Assembly (NCBI GenBank): GCA_039917855.1
Contig: JBDSIR010000057.1
Coordinates: 1-42,332 of the forward strand
DNA length: 42,332 nt
Reading direction: 5' to 3'
Origin: CAMLHU01 sp039917855
GTDB lineage: Bacteria; Gemmatimonadota; Gemmatimonadetes; Gemmatimonadales; GWC2-71-9
Positions 6,940-14,685 of this stretch are shown here, piece by piece (the stretch's first letter is position 1; each line of letters starts with the position of its first letter). The notes beneath the pieces are model-generated. The model was given only the letters and a program-made list of their open reading frames with translations. It was not told the DNA's origin and did no database searches. The position numbers and the translations under genes are program-made.

Positions 6940-9042
6940 TCAGAACCACCGCCCCACCCTCAGAAACACCTGATCCCGGTAGTCGCCGCGGACATTGGTG
7001 GCGCCGTACTCCAGACGGACCGGCCCCAAGGGGGTGGGCCGGATCCCGAGGCCTACGCGTCCGCCGACCAGCCATCCCTCGCCGCGAAAGAGAGCGCGCG
7101 CGGCCCCTGGACTCTCCATGCGGGCGTCACCTACCGCGACCTCGACGACAACCCGCAATGACCCGTCGAGCTGATAGCTGGCGCTCGTCTCGACGAAGGC
7201 CTCGTGGTCGCCCCGTCGCTCCAGCAGGTGGAGGCCCGGAAATCCGTCGGAGCCCCCGAGTGGGAAGGTCAACTGCGGGGGGATCTCGTCACCTTGGATG
7301 GTACCGAAGCGGAGTGCTGGGGTAACGATCCAGCGGCCCACTTCGATCGGCTCCTTCCACTGGAGGGCCAGGCGCTGAAATCGTCGTGAAGCGTTGATCT
7401 CGATCGCCGAGAGGATCTCTCCATCGTCGGTGGCACGCTGGGCCGCGAAGATGCCCCCGAGGGCCTCGTGGCCGGCATTGCTGGTATCGGACCAGGCCCG
7501 CGCCTCTCCGGCGAGCCGGAACAACCAACTGCCACCGACCTGCCACTCCCACCCCATCGTTCCGACAGCCTGGGAGATCTGCGGCCGAGCGAAGCGATCG
7601 CCCTCGGTCGTGAAGAAGGGGATCTCCTCCTGTCCGGCGAAGAACCCGGCAAGCAAGGAGGGGCGCCCCAGCATGCTGATGCGACGGCGTGCCGCCCCCT
7701 GGATGTCGCGCCGCAGGCCGCCGAAGGTGACGATACCGGTGAACTCGAAGGTACGCGTGACGGGATCGCGCAGCACGGCGCCGGTCCACATGCGAGCGCC
7801 GAGTTCGGTGTCGAAGGCGATCCCCACGCCTACCCCTCCGGCTGGCGCGCGATGCACTTGCAGGTCGAGCGCGATCCCGCTGTCTTGCGGGGTGGGGTTG
7901 AGCCACACGGCGCGGAAGCGCCCGTCACGCGCGAGGGCATCGAAACCCCGTCGCAACACCCTTGGCTCGATGAGGACCCCTTGGGCGAGACCGAGGGTAC
8001 CGAGGAGCTCCTCGAGCTCGCGGCGCTTGAGCTCCGGCACCGTGAGGCTGACGACCCGGAACGCCGTGGTGTCGGTTGCGAGCGCGGGTGCGGGGCCGTG
8101 GGGCAGGCAGGTCCCCTCCGCCGTGAGGGCCTCGCGCGCGGTGCGCGCGCCCCGACTCACCAACGTGTCCTGGGCGGAGGCGGTGAAGTCGAGATTCCCC
8201 ACCCCCGTGACGTCGGTCGAGATCAGGACGTCGCCAGCAATGGCGGAGTCGGCGCTCTGGGAGAAGAGGTAGTCGATCAGGGCTGTGGCGACGCTGAGCG
8301 GGGATTCGAAATCCACCATTCGGGACGGACGGCGCACCAGATCGGAGATGATGAGGCGGGTCGCACCGAGCTCGCGCGCGACACGGATCGGCACGTTCGC
8401 AACGAGCCCCCCATCGGCCAGGGTCCGGCCGTCGATCCGCACCGGCTCGAAGAGGATTGGGATCGCCATCGAGGCCCGCACCGCCTGCGCCAGGTCGCCG
8501 GAGTGCAGTGGGACCGCCTGCCGGGTCGCGAGGTCGGTGGCGACGGCGTAAAAGGGGATCGGAAGGCGGCCAAAATCCCCCAGCGCCTGGAGGTTGCTGC
8601 GGAGCAGCGCGCGATTGAGGGCGGCATCGGTCCCCTGTTCCGGAACGGCGGCCTGGGCGAGCCGGATCTTCCCGCCATCGATCTCCCAATAGATCAGCGG
8701 CCGGTAGAGCGTGTAGGCCCGCGACGACGCCTGGGCGCGGGGTCGGACCAGTTCCGAGAGGGGGAGGCTCCGCGCGAGCGAATCGAGGTCGTGGTCGCTG
8801 TAACCGCTGGCGTACAGCGCCCCGACGATGGCACCCATCGACGTGCCGACGACGAAGTCGGGGCGGATGCCAAGGCTGTCGAGCATCCGGATGACGCCGA
8901 TGTGGACGAGCCCCTTGGCGCCCCCGCCCGCGAGGACCAGGGCCGTCCGCCCGGGGATGCAGGCTTGCTGCGCCGCGAGCGGGGGGGCCGACCGGCCGAC
9001 CAGGAGCATGCAGAGCAGGAGTGCCAGGGGGCGTGGCCGCAT
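6940..9042 (-). CDS. Patatin-like phospholipase with POTRA and outer-membrane barrel (PlpD-like, type Vd)
   Basis: A 700-residue exported protein. Residues 1-25 are a signal peptide ending near LAAQQ. The patatin domain covers about 30-310, with oxyanion loop GGGAKG (39-44), nucleophile Ser68 in GTSMG and dyad Asp210 in LADGG. A POTRA-like segment follows (about 325-400), then a region rich in alternating beta strands to the C-terminal phenylalanine (FLRVGRWF), the usual BAM recognition signature. This order equals that of PlpD/FplA proteins: lipase domain carried to the surface by its own BamA-like barrel. Substrates are likely phospholipids or lysophospholipids. It is monocistronic and runs toward def. 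Domain boundaries are by eye. Confidence 0.88.
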   Translation of the reverse strand: MRPRPLALLLCMLLVGRSAPPLAAQQACIPGRTALVLAGGGAKGLVHIGVIRMLDSLGIRPDFVVGTSMGAIVGALYASGYSDHDLDSLARSLPLSELVRPRAQASSRAYTLYRPLIYWEIDGGKIRLAQAAVPEQGTDAALNRALLRSNLQALGDFGRLPIPFYAVATDLATRQAVPLHSGDLAQAVRASMAIPILFEPVRIDGRTLADGGLVANVPIRVARELGATRLIISDLVRRPSRMVDFESPLSVATALIDYLFSQSADSAIAGDVLISTDVTGVGNLDFTASAQDTLVSRGARTAREALTAEGTCLPHGPAPALATDTTAFRVVSLTVPELKRRELEELLGTLGLAQGVLIEPRVLRRGFDALARDGRFRAVWLNPTPQDSGIALDLQVHRAPAGGVGVGIAFDTELGARMWTGAVLRDPVTRTFEFTGIVTFGGLRRDIQGAARRRISMLGRPSLLAGFFAGQEEIPFFTTEGDRFARPQISQAVGTMGWEWQVGGSWLFRLAGEARAWSDTSNAGHEALGGIFAAQRATDDGEILSAIEINASRRFQRLALQWKEPIEVGRWIVTPALRFGTIQGDEIPPQLTFPLGGSDGFPGLHLLERRGDHEAFVETSASYQLDGSLRVVVEVAVGDARMESPGAARALFRGEGWLVGGRVGLGIRPTPLGPVRLEYGATNVRGDYRDQVFLRVGRWF

Positions 9043-9069
9043 GGCCCTGAATCTAGGGGGGTCGACCCC

Positions 9070-9098
9070 TTGCGCAGGCCCCGCCCCCCTCGTCTACT
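9070..9098 (+). promoter_or_regulatory. Candidate promoter of the ferredoxin gene
   Basis: TTGCGC (9070-9075), 17 bp, TCTACT (9093-9098), located 45 bp before the ferredoxin start codon. Both boxes are partial matches; the exact 17-bp spacing, seen at other promoters in this window, is the main support. Confidence 0.45.
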
Positions 9099-9142
9099 TA
9101 CCCTCGTTCCGAGCCAGATCTGCGACGCCCAAGGACCAGACC

Positions 9143-9406
9143 ATGACGTATGTGATCACCGAAGCCTGCATCGGGGTGAAAGACCGCGCCTGTGTCGACG
9201 TGTGCCCGGTCGACTGCATCTACGAGGCGGACGACCAGCTGATGATCCACCCCGACGAGTGCATCGACTGCGGTGCCTGTGAACCGGAGTGTCCGGTAAG
9301 CGCGATCTATCCCGAAGAGGATGTGCCGGAGAACCTCAAGGCGTTCATCGCGAAGAACAAGGACTCCTTCAGCTCGGCCACGCCACCGGGACGGCCGCAG
9401 CGGTAG
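9143..9406 (+). CDS. fdxA: 7Fe ferredoxin ([3Fe-4S][4Fe-4S])
   Basis: An 87-residue ferredoxin. The cysteine pattern matches the Azotobacter FdI type shifted by one residue: Cys9, Cys17 and Cys50 for a 3Fe-4S cluster, Cys21, Cys40, Cys43 and Cys46 for a 4Fe-4S cluster, and Cys25 as the extra conserved cysteine. It is a soluble low-potential electron carrier whose partners cannot be told from context. The start ATG at 9143 has AAGGA eight bases upstream. The stop codon TAG (9404-9406) lies inside the first unit of repeat locus D, so the last arginine codons and the stop are part of the repeat boundary. The basic C-terminal tail is a slight extension over other members. Confidence 0.93.
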   Translation: MTYVITEACIGVKDRACVDVCPVDCIYEADDQLMIHPDECIDCGACEPECPVSAIYPEEDVPENLKAFIAKNKDSFSSATPPGRPQR

Positions 9407-9510
9407 TCGGTGGTCGGTAGCTCGTAGCGGATGCGCATCGAAACGGCCTTCCCATTTCCTAGGGAGGGCCGTCTTGATTCGTATCCGCTACCGACTACCG
9501 ACTACCGACC
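9401..9510. repeat. Inverted heptamer arrays, locus D (after ferredoxin)
   Basis: Four CGGTAGT-type units (9401-9428) face three exact CTACCGA units (9488-9508). The pairing continues inward: 23 bases on each side (AGCGGATGCG..., 9425-9447 region) match at about 19 positions and lead into the terminator hairpin. The whole 110-bp locus can fold as one long stem. The ferredoxin stop codon is inside the left array. Confidence 0.9.
9441..9478 (+). terminator. Terminator after the ferredoxin gene
   Basis: ACGGCC (9443-9448) with the following TCCC pairs with GGGA...GGCCGT (9462-9472), then TCTTGATT follows. It forms the tip of the larger hairpin of repeat locus D. Confidence 0.65.
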
Positions 9511-9524
9511 AGGTGCAAAGAAGG

Positions 9525-9564
9525 CACCCCGACGCCGAACTGACTTGGCCGTGGCGCCGGGGTG
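9525..9564 (-). terminator. Terminator of the thioesterase-hydrolase gene
   Basis: CACCCCGACGCC (9525-9536) pairs with GGCGCCGGGGTG (9553-9564) with one mismatch. On the minus strand the stem is followed by GCCTTCTTTG, a moderate pyrimidine tract. It lies about 95 bp past the stop codon of the minus-strand gene. Confidence 0.6.
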
Positions 9565-9658
9565 TTATTGGGGTAGGAATGCTACTTCGACTGGCGTGGC
9601 CCCCGAGACCGAGGACCGGGACGCCAAGGATATAGACGCCCGGCTCCCGAAAATGGTT

Positions 9659-10867
9659 TCATGGCAGCGACTGGAGAAACTCGGTGAGGACCCGAGTGGT
9701 CGCGATCGGCTGCTCGACGGGGGGGAGGTGGCCCGCCGCGGGGATCACGCTCAGCATCCCACCCGGCACGGCATCGGCCATGGCCCGCGCCACCGCGAGA
9801 GGGGTGACCTGATCCTTTTCCCCCACCACGATGAGGGTCGGGAGTCCTTCGAGCTCGCTGAGGGTGGCCGTGCTGTCGGGCCGGTCGCGCATCGCGGAGA
9901 GCGCGCCGACGATCCCCTTCACCGGAGCGGCCTCCATCATCCCCCGGATCCGGTCGACCACCTGAGGCATCGTCTCCGCGGCGCCGGGCGCGAACAATTT
10001 CGTGATCATCTGGGCGGCGATGGCACCAGCGCCCCGCTCCCGCGCCACCTGCATCGCCGCCTCGCGGGCCTTCCGCGCCTCGGCGGTGTCGGCTTCGGCG
10101 CGCGTGTCCATCAACACCAGGCCTCGCAGGCGCGAGCGGTACCGTCGGGCGAACTCGAGCGCGATGTAGCCCCCCATCGACAGCCCGCAGATCACCACCT
10201 GATCGGCGTGGAGCGCATCGAGCAACGCCGCAAGGTCATCGGCGTAGGTCGCCATCGAATAGCCGAGGTCGGGGGCGTCGGAGAGGCCCAATCCGCGAAG
10301 GTCGGGCGCGATGCGGCGGAATCCGGTGAGGGCCCCGAGTTGGTGCTGCCAGAGGGTACGGTCGAGCGGATAGCCGTGCACAAACAACACCACCGGCCCC
10401 TCGCCCCGGACCTCGACCGCCAGACTGACGCCGTTGACGGTGAGACGGAGGGTCTCACCGCTGCTGGACGGGCGGGCGTTCATGAATCGGCCGACTTCGG
10501 ATGGGACGGCGACGGGCTTACCATCGCGATCGATGCACACGAAGACGAACTCGGCGGTAGAGACGAGCGTGTCGTCCCTCAACCGGCGGGCAGTCTGTCG
10601 CATCGTGAAGCTGGTGCGGCCGTGATGCACCAGTGCCTGACTGAAGCGGAGCACGTCACCCGGAAATGCCGCGCTGTGATAGTCGACGGTGGTCTTCCGG
10701 ACCGCGGGCCACGCCCCGGCGCGGGTGAAGACATCCATCCCCGGGCCGCGGGCGAGCATCTCCCACCGGGCCCGCTCGAACAGCGAGAGGAACGACGCCT
10801 GGTTCAGGTGTCCGAAGGCGTCGCACTCGTCGGGATAGACGGTCAGGTCGATATCGGGAGTGGTCAT
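9659..10867 (-). CDS. Fusion of hotdog acyl-CoA thioesterase and alpha/beta hydrolase
   Basis: A 402-residue two-domain protein. Residues 1-130 are a 4HBT/YbgC-like hotdog domain (DECDAFGHLNQASFLSLFER, then VDYHSAAFPGD), which cleaves acyl-CoA thioesters. Residues 138-402 are an alpha/beta hydrolase with oxyanion region VLFVHGYPLDR, nucleophile Ser230 in GLSMGG, Asp352 in GEKDQVTP and His380 in AAGHLPP, so the catalytic triad is complete. The join at SSSGETLRLTVNG shows no frameshift. A two-step role, such as freeing an acyl group and hydrolysing an ester or lactone, is conceivable but not shown. The start ATG at 10867 suits the hotdog N terminus; a longer frame reads into the divergent promoter region. 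Confidence 0.82.
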   Translation of the reverse strand: MTTPDIDLTVYPDECDAFGHLNQASFLSLFERARWEMLARGPGMDVFTRAGAWPAVRKTTVDYHSAAFPGDVLRFSQALVHHGRTSFTMRQTARRLRDDTLVSTAEFVFVCIDRDGKPVAVPSEVGRFMNARPSSSGETLRLTVNGVSLAVEVRGEGPVVLFVHGYPLDRTLWQHQLGALTGFRRIAPDLRGLGLSDAPDLGYSMATYADDLAALLDALHADQVVICGLSMGGYIALEFARRYRSRLRGLVLMDTRAEADTAEARKAREAAMQVARERGAGAIAAQMITKLFAPGAAETMPQVVDRIRGMMEAAPVKGIVGALSAMRDRPDSTATLSELEGLPTLIVVGEKDQVTPLAVARAMADAVPGGMLSVIPAAGHLPPVEQPIATTRVLTEFLQSLP

Positions 10868-10952
10868 ACGTGACCGCGAAAGGGTTATTGTTGAGCAACC
10901 ATAATACGCCCACCTCCATCCGGCCGATAGCTGAGGGCCGAGGGCCGCGTCC

Positions 10953-11123
10953 ATGCCCCCTGAGACCGACTACCTGCGTCACGCCGCCAAACTCGCGAGG
11001 AAGCTCCAAGCCGATGCGGCAATGGGGGGCACCCCCCAGCCCGACGCCGAGTTCTGGAAGACTTTGGCCAAGGCGCTCGACGAGTGCGCCCACGGACTCG
11101 AGACACTGGCGAAACACGAGTGA
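10953..11123 (+). CDS. Small hypothetical protein, 56 aa
   Basis: A short frame of 57 codons begins with ATG at 10953 and ends with TGA at 11121-11123, overlapping the GTG of RNase D as GTGA. The product (starting MPPETDYLRHAAKLARKLQA) is soluble, mostly helical in character and charged, with no membrane segment. I do not recognise the family. The tight overlap indicates co-translation with rnd, which is the main argument that it is a real gene. Confidence 0.6.
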   Translation: MPPETDYLRHAAKLARKLQADAAMGGTPQPDAEFWKTLAKALDECAHGLETLAKHE

Positions 11124-12259
11124 GTTCCTCCCCCGCCGCCATCCGCTTCATCGACACCGCGCCCGGCGTTGCCGCGCTCCTCGCCGAGCTCGGCCGTCCC
11201 GGGCGGCTCGCCGTGGACACCGAGGCGGCGAGCTATCACCGCTATTCGGACAGCATCTGCCTGGTCCAGCTTTCCACCGCCACGATCACGGCGGTGATCG
11301 ATATCCTGCGCGCTCCGGACCTGAGCGGCCTCGGCACGGTGCTGGCGGACCCAACGGTCGAATCGGTGTTCCACGACGCGGATTACGATCTCCGCCTGCT
11401 CGACCGGGATCATGGGGTGCGCATCGCCCGGCTGTTCGACACCCGAGTGGCGGCACAGCTCCTCGGTGAGCCGGGGATAGGCCTCGCGGCGCTGCTCGAG
11501 AAGTATCAGGGGATCGCGCTGGACAAGAAGTTCCAGCGAGCCGACTGGTCGAAGCGCCCGCTCGAGCCGGGAATGCTCGAGTACGCCGCGGCCGATACCC
11601 ATCACCTGCTCGCCTTGCGCGACCTGCTGGCACAGAAGCTCCGCGATGCCGGACGCCTGGAGTGGGCCGAAGAGGAGTTCGCGATCTCGGCCACAGTGCG
11701 CTGGAGCGGAAACCCACCAGAAGAGGCATACCTGCGGCTCAAGGGCGCCCGTCTGCTCAAGCCGCGACCGCTCGCCATCCTGCGCGAGCTCTTTGCCTGG
11801 CGGGAGGAGATCGCCAAGCGGACCGACCGCGCGAGCTTCCGGGTGATGAACCCGGAAATGCTCCTGCTCCTGACCGAATTGCAGCCGCGCGGGGTCGAGG
11901 CCCTCCGGGCGATCCGGGGACTCTCGCCTGATCAGGCGGAACGACGGGGGAAGGAGCTGGTCGAGGCCGTGGCGCGTGGGCTGGCGGTGCCGGACGGGGA
12001 GTTACCGCGCCTCGAGCGCGCTCGGCGCCCACCCCCCGATCCCGCATTCGACGCGCGGCTCGACCGGTTGAAAGTGATCCGAAACGTGGCGGCCGAACGT
12101 CTGGGGCTGCAACCGGGGGTGCTCTGCCCCAACGGGACCCTGGAAGGGGTGGCGCGGCGGGAACCGAAAGCGGCTGAAGAACTGATCGAGGTCGAGGGGA
12201 TGCGGCGGTGGCAGGTCAAGGTGCTGGGGGCGGAGTTGCTGGCGGCACTGGCGGTGTGA
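11120..12259 (+). CDS. rnd: Ribonuclease D
   Basis: A 379-residue 3'-5' exoribonuclease that trims tRNA and other stable RNA ends. The DEDDy motifs are visible: ExoI LAVDTEAASYHRY (Asp33, Glu35), ExoII VFHDADYDLRLL and ExoIII LEYAAADTHHLLAL. Two helical HRDC-like regions follow (about 210-290 and 310-375), as in E. coli RNase D. The start GTG at 11120 overlaps the upstream small gene; the earlier in-frame GTG lies within that gene. The gene ends in repeat locus E, which it shares with the convergent sufT-like gene. Confidence 0.93.
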   Translation: MSSSPAAIRFIDTAPGVAALLAELGRPGRLAVDTEAASYHRYSDSICLVQLSTATITAVIDILRAPDLSGLGTVLADPTVESVFHDADYDLRLLDRDHGVRIARLFDTRVAAQLLGEPGIGLAALLEKYQGIALDKKFQRADWSKRPLEPGMLEYAAADTHHLLALRDLLAQKLRDAGRLEWAEEEFAISATVRWSGNPPEEAYLRLKGARLLKPRPLAILRELFAWREEIAKRTDRASFRVMNPEMLLLLTELQPRGVEALRAIRGLSPDQAERRGKELVEAVARGLAVPDGELPRLERARRPPPDPAFDARLDRLKVIRNVAAERLGLQPGVLCPNGTLEGVARREPKAAEELIEVEGMRRWQVKVLGAELLAALAV

Positions 12260-12262
12260 AAA

Positions 12263-12351
12263 GGTGAGCGGTGAGCGGCAAGCAGTGAGCGGGCCCCGCG
12301 GGGAGATCTTCTCCGAGGGGCCCGCTCACCGCTGACCGCTGACCGCTTACC
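12263..12351. repeat. Inverted heptamer arrays, locus E (rnd / sufT convergent end)
   Basis: Four units of type GGTGAGC (12263-12290) face four units of type GCTCACC/GCTGACC (12324-12351). The central part continues as a stem (GCGGGCCCC against GGGGCCCGC). The left array begins three bases after the rnd stop. The last right-hand unit supplies the stop codon (12347-12349, minus strand) of the sufT-like gene. A bidirectional terminator role is likely. Confidence 0.9.
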
Positions 12352-12646
12352 CTAGAAAGGCCCGGATCCGCGGGTCCATCTTCTCGGGGGTCCAGTAGGG
12401 CTCCCAGACCAGCTCCACCTCGACCTTCCCCACACCTTCCAGGTCTTTCGCCACCCGCTCCACATCGCCCATGATCTCCGGCCCCGAAGGGCATCCTGGT
12501 GAGGTCAGGCTCATCTTGATGTGGATGTCATTCTGGTCGTTGACGAGGATCTCGTAGATGAGTCCGATGTCGACGACGTTGAGATTCAGCTCCGGGTCTT
12601 TGACCGCCCGGAGCGCTTTGCGCACGAATTCTGGTGTCAGGCTCAT
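12347..12646 (-). CDS. sufT: SufT-like MIP18/DUF59 metal-sulfur cluster assembly factor
   Basis: A 99-residue MIP18-family (DUF59) protein. The family motif DPELNLNVVDIGLIY near residue 17 and the conserved cysteine loop TSPGCPSGPEI (Cys52) are both present, and the C terminus holds WEPYWTPEKM. Members act in Fe-S cluster maturation (SufT) or in phenylacetate oxygenase assembly (PaaD). No paa genes are present and a suf operon lies 6 kb away, so SufT-like is the better label. The start ATG at 12646 gives a standard N terminus; upstream codons read through repeat locus F. Confidence 0.85.
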   Translation of the reverse strand: MSLTPEFVRKALRAVKDPELNLNVVDIGLIYEILVNDQNDIHIKMSLTSPGCPSGPEIMGDVERVAKDLEGVGKVEVELVWEPYWTPEKMDPRIRAFLG

Positions 12647-12657
12647 ACCACTCCATC

Positions 12658-12678
12658 GGACTGCGGACTGCGGACTAC
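12658..12678. repeat. Single heptamer array, locus F (upstream of sufT)
   Basis: Three 7-bp units: GGACTGC, GGACTGC, GGACTAC. No facing complementary array is found within 100 bp, so this is a lone arm. It sits between the sufT start and the stop codon of the serine hydrolase gene. Confidence 0.7.
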
Positions 12679-12689
12679 GATCCCTAATA

Positions 12690-13838
12690 CTAACAAATCG
12701 GTCGGATTTCTGCCTTGCAGGCGCCTGGGACGGCGCGGACCGCGGCATCCACCAGGCGGGCGCGGATCTGGTGCAGCGCGGCGAATGGCTTCGCGACCCG
12801 GGGACCGAAGGCGCGGTTGGTCAGGAAGATCAGGTAGAGGTCGCGGCCCGGGTCGATCATGATCATCGTGCCGGTGTACCCGGTGTGGCCGTACGCCTGG
12901 GCCGAGAGCAAGATCCCGTAGGGCGAGGGGGTGTACTCGCGGGTGGCGCGCGATTCCCAGCCGAGCAGGCGTGCGCGCGGCGCCGACCCGGTGAGGATGA
13001 ACGTGTCGACGGTCGCGGGACGAACGAGAGGCACCCCGCGACGGAGCCACCAGTGTGCGTATCGACCCAGATCCGAGGCGGTCGCGAACACCCCCGCATG
13101 ACCCGCGACACCGCCGAGCCACCCGGCGGTGCGGTCATGCACTTCACCTGCGAGCGGTATGCCGCGCCACTGCGCCGTCGGCGCAATGCGGGGCCGTAGC
13201 GCGGGCGGTGGGAGGAAGCGGGTCGACGTCATCCCGAGCGGGGCGAATACCGCCTCGGCCACGAATCGATCGAGCGGGCGTCTGGCGACCTGTTCGATGA
13301 TGAGGCCGAGGAGTATCGCGTTGAGGTCGCTGTACTGTTCGGCTGTGCCGGGGGTCCGCCGCAATGGCGTGCGATAGATGATCGCCACGAGAGAATCAGG
13401 AGCCACCCGGCGCTGGGTCGGCGGGAGGCCGGCGGGAAGGCCACTGGTGTGGTCGAGCAACATCCGCACCGTGACGCGCGGCCGTTCGCCACCGGTGAAC
13501 CGAGGGAGGTAGCGCACCACCGGCGCGTCGAGGACCAGCTTCCGCTGATCGACGAGGAGCGCCACGGCGGCGGTGGTCGCCACCACCTTGGTGAGGGAGG
13601 CGATGTCCCAGAGAGTGGAGTCGGGAGTGGGAACGGGACTGCGCGTGTTCCAGGTGAAGTGTCCGTAGCCGCGCGCGAAGAGCGCCCCTCCCGAGTTGCC
13701 CACGACGACCGCCGCTCCCGGGTAGACGCCGCGGCGCACGCCGTCGCGGACGATGGCGTCGACCTGGTCGAACTGTGCCGCGGCGCGATGGGGAAGGGCG
13801 CCGGCGAGGATCAGGGCGCTGTAGAGGGCGCGGACCAC
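12690..13838 (-). CDS. Exported serine hydrolase, beta-lactamase/PBP4 (class C) family
   Basis: About 382 residues with an N-terminal signal peptide (ALYSALILAGALPHRAAAQ) and a class C beta-lactamase fold. The SxxK motif is Ser81-Leu-Thr-Lys84 in DIASLTKVVATT. The second motif reads YSDLN in place of YxN followed by other residues, and the third, KTG, is HTG in YGHTGYTGT. This pattern is typical of serine esterases and DD-peptidase relatives rather than true beta-lactamases. It likely works in the periplasm or on the surface; substrate unknown. The start is uncertain: GTG at 13838 gives the signal peptide but overlaps the upstream metalloprotease by 28 bp. The frame stays open far upstream through that gene, without family character. 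Confidence 0.83.
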   Translation of the reverse strand: MVRALYSALILAGALPHRAAAQFDQVDAIVRDGVRRGVYPGAAVVVGNSGGALFARGYGHFTWNTRSPVPTPDSTLWDIASLTKVVATTAAVALLVDQRKLVLDAPVVRYLPRFTGGERPRVTVRMLLDHTSGLPAGLPPTQRRVAPDSLVAIIYRTPLRRTPGTAEQYSDLNAILLGLIIEQVARRPLDRFVAEAVFAPLGMTSTRFLPPPALRPRIAPTAQWRGIPLAGEVHDRTAGWLGGVAGHAGVFATASDLGRYAHWWLRRGVPLVRPATVDTFILTGSAPRARLLGWESRATREYTPSPYGILLSAQAYGHTGYTGTMIMIDPGRDLYLIFLTNRAFGPRVAKPFAALHQIRARLVDAAVRAVPGACKAEIRPIC

Positions 13839-14611
13839 TTGATGGATTTCGTAGGAAGGCGGTAGAGGAGCCTGATCGTCGCCGTGTCCCTGCCGCTGAG
13901 TCCGGGCCAGCGCGTGGTGGGGAACATCAGGTCGTCCGGTCGGTCGGAGTGCGGCAGGCCGAGGGCGTGGCCGACTTCGTGGAGCGCGACGGCGCGCAGG
14001 GCATCGGCCGGGAGGGGGCGACCGTCCTGATCGGCAAGGGCGAGCTGGATCGCCGCGTGCCGGATGCGGCCGTACTGGTCCCACGCCAGGTCGGCCTGTC
14101 CGGTGCGGTCGAAGGTGAACCGCGGCACCCAGCGCACCACGATCTGCGCGCCGGTGGTGTCGAGAACCTCGGTGAACCGCACCCCGATGCCGATGCGCTC
14201 CCACTCGGTCAGCGCGCTGAGTGCGATCGCGCGGTCGGCCGCGGTCCACCCCGGCAGTGCCTCGAGGACGAAGGCGATGCGGAGGTGGTCGGCGTCAGCA
14301 TCGGCCCAGCGTCGAATGAGCGAATCGGTCTCCGCGAGCATCGCCGGGAGGTAGACCGACGTCCCCGCCTCCTGGAGCGCGGCCCGGACCTCTTCGGCGC
14401 CTGTCGCGATGAGGGGGAGGTCGGCGCCTCTGCGGAAGGCCGCAGGGTCGGTGCGCCCCGGGAGGGCGGCGCGGGTGGACCGAGCGGACTCGACCGGCGG
14501 CGCGACCTCGGTCCCGGTGCCGGGGAGCGCGGGACGGTCGCGGAGGAGCTGGTCCACGGCGACGAGGGCCGACAGGGCGGCGACAGCGAGGGTCAGGGTG
14601 TGGGGGCGCAT
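13811..14611 (-). CDS. Matrixin-like zinc metalloprotease
   Basis: A 266-residue exported protein with an N-terminal hydrophobic segment (LTLAVAALSALVAVDQLL) that could be a signal anchor. The zinc site HEVGHALGLPHS has all three ligands, His211, His215 and His221, plus catalytic Glu212, and DLMFP supplies the Met-turn (Met229). This defines a metzincin of the matrixin type. The region before it (about 105-200) holds the expected beta-sheet with YGRIRHAAIQLA. It may process exported proteins. The 3' end overlaps the next gene, suggesting coupled expression with the serine hydrolase. Confidence 0.85.
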   Translation of the reverse strand: MRPHTLTLAVAALSALVAVDQLLRDRPALPGTGTEVAPPVESARSTRAALPGRTDPAAFRRGADLPLIATGAEEVRAALQEAGTSVYLPAMLAETDSLIRRWADADADHLRIAFVLEALPGWTAADRAIALSALTEWERIGIGVRFTEVLDTTGAQIVVRWVPRFTFDRTGQADLAWDQYGRIRHAAIQLALADQDGRPLPADALRAVALHEVGHALGLPHSDRPDDLMFPTTRWPGLSGRDTATIRLLYRLPTKSIKWSAPSTAP

Positions 14612-14685
14612 CGGTATACAAGGAATAGGGAGGGGGGGCCCGCTCCGCTAGCGTCCCGCCCCGGGGCCGTCTAACATTGGCCTCC

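Noticed and set aside
7468..9282. 604-codon plus-strand frame across the patatin-barrel gene
   Set aside because: Opposite strand has signal peptide, catalytic motifs and barrel; the plus-strand product shows no domain.
12860..13838. Beta-lactamase resistance gene
   Set aside because: SxxK is present but YxN and KTG are replaced by YSD and HTG, the pattern of serine esterase/peptidase relatives.
13839..14249. N-terminal extension of the serine hydrolase
   Set aside because: It overlaps the metalloprotease over its catalytic half, and reads as basic low-complexity residues before a clear signal peptide.
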